A DNA stretch of 64,000 nt from Rhynchonema sp. JSB1_4 (lineage: Eukaryota; Nematoda; Chromadorea; Monhysterida; Xyalidae), in NCBI GenBank assembly GCA_030248065.1, contig JASAMV010004542.1, positions 1 through 64,000 on the forward strand, in the 5' to 3' direction. The position numbers were made by a program, and so were the translations under genes. The notes below the pieces were generated by a model that was given only the letters and a program-made list of their open reading frames with translations, searched no databases and was not told where the DNA came from. Positions 63,760 to 64,000 of the stretch are shown here, piece by piece (within the stretch, counting starts at the first letter, position 1; each line of letters opens with the position of its first letter).

Positions 63760-64000
63760 GTTGGTGTTGTGACGTTTTGCTTGTTTTTGGAGTCGCGGCC
63801 ATTTGGTGAATCCTCACTGACGGTGTCCTGGTGCACCGCCCGTCCACGAAAGTACATATGTCAATAAATGATGACCGTGAAGAAATAAAAAAAGTTATAC
63901 ATAAAAAGATTAGGAAGCCCAACATCCGACGTTTCTGATCATTCATCACGGAAAGTAGGCATTGTACGCTGTGCCAACAATTCTGAGGAAAGTAATCATT
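63760..64000. other. Right edge, probable intron of the BTB gene
   Basis: Contains a copy of the dispersed motif TGGTGCACCGCCCGTCCACG (63831-63850). No exon was seen before the edge. Confidence 0.4.

Overview
The window reads as eukaryotic nuclear DNA. Coding sequence is split into short exons by GT-AG introns (two candidate GC-AG introns), most with a TTTCAG-type acceptor. Scattered TTAGGC/GCCTAA tracts (the telomere unit of many nematodes), the intron style and a MATH/BTB-like gene suggest a nematode. That is an inference, and no species is claimed. The sequence is accessory-rich, with large amounts of short non-autonomous DNA transposon, homopolymer tracts and palindromes.

Layout. 1-6480: repeat-dominated, no supportable gene. 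6486-34588 (+): a tandem cluster of an unfamiliar multi-zinc-finger family. Copies start with a conserved Met-Phe/Tyr-Val-Cys-Cys-Val-Glu-Glu-Cys-His exon. They carry paired zinc-finger modules (a CxxC...HxxxH half, a His-Asp/Asn-Pro-x-Gly-Lys linker, then a C2H2 finger), usually one module per exon or split over two. Two copies can be spliced completely on paper: gene C (20121-26149, about 848 aa) and gene D (26406-34588, 24 exons, about 1239 aa). The two upstream copies are broken or rearranged: A-N/A-C (6515-15731) and B-N/B-C (16093-19752). B-N has lost its finger array and carries a domain resembling one found in transposon-linked arthropod proteins. A relic fifth copy lies at 35.1-35.6 kb.

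34.6-39.1 kb is repeat-rich. 39131-43485 (+) is a complete nine-exon Lunapark gene, an ER three-way-junction protein and the only confidently named gene here. 44.8-58.2 kb holds a minus-strand family with two transmembrane helices followed by a hydrophilic tail. It is present as one complete-looking six-exon unit (44865-47335), a second paralogue (54649-57487) and a third partial copy (about 51.7-53.0 kb). The helical pair resembles TM6-TM7 of class C (GABA-B/mGlu-like) GPCRs. Between copies sits a plus-strand 787-codon gag-like ORF behind an LTR-like leader, with no polymerase. 62240-63759 (+) is a BTB/POZ-domain gene open at the right edge. 58.4-62.2 kb shows mainly fold-back elements and no clear gene.

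The most unusual content is the zinc-finger cluster as a modular exon-shuffling locus: tandem exon duplication, one near-identical exon shared by C and D, a domain replacement in B and frameshifted copies. Next are the tandem receptor-like copies and a 10-base motif (TGATGTTTCA) far over-represented on both strands and often near splice sites. All calls were made by eye. No alignment, profile or structure search was run.
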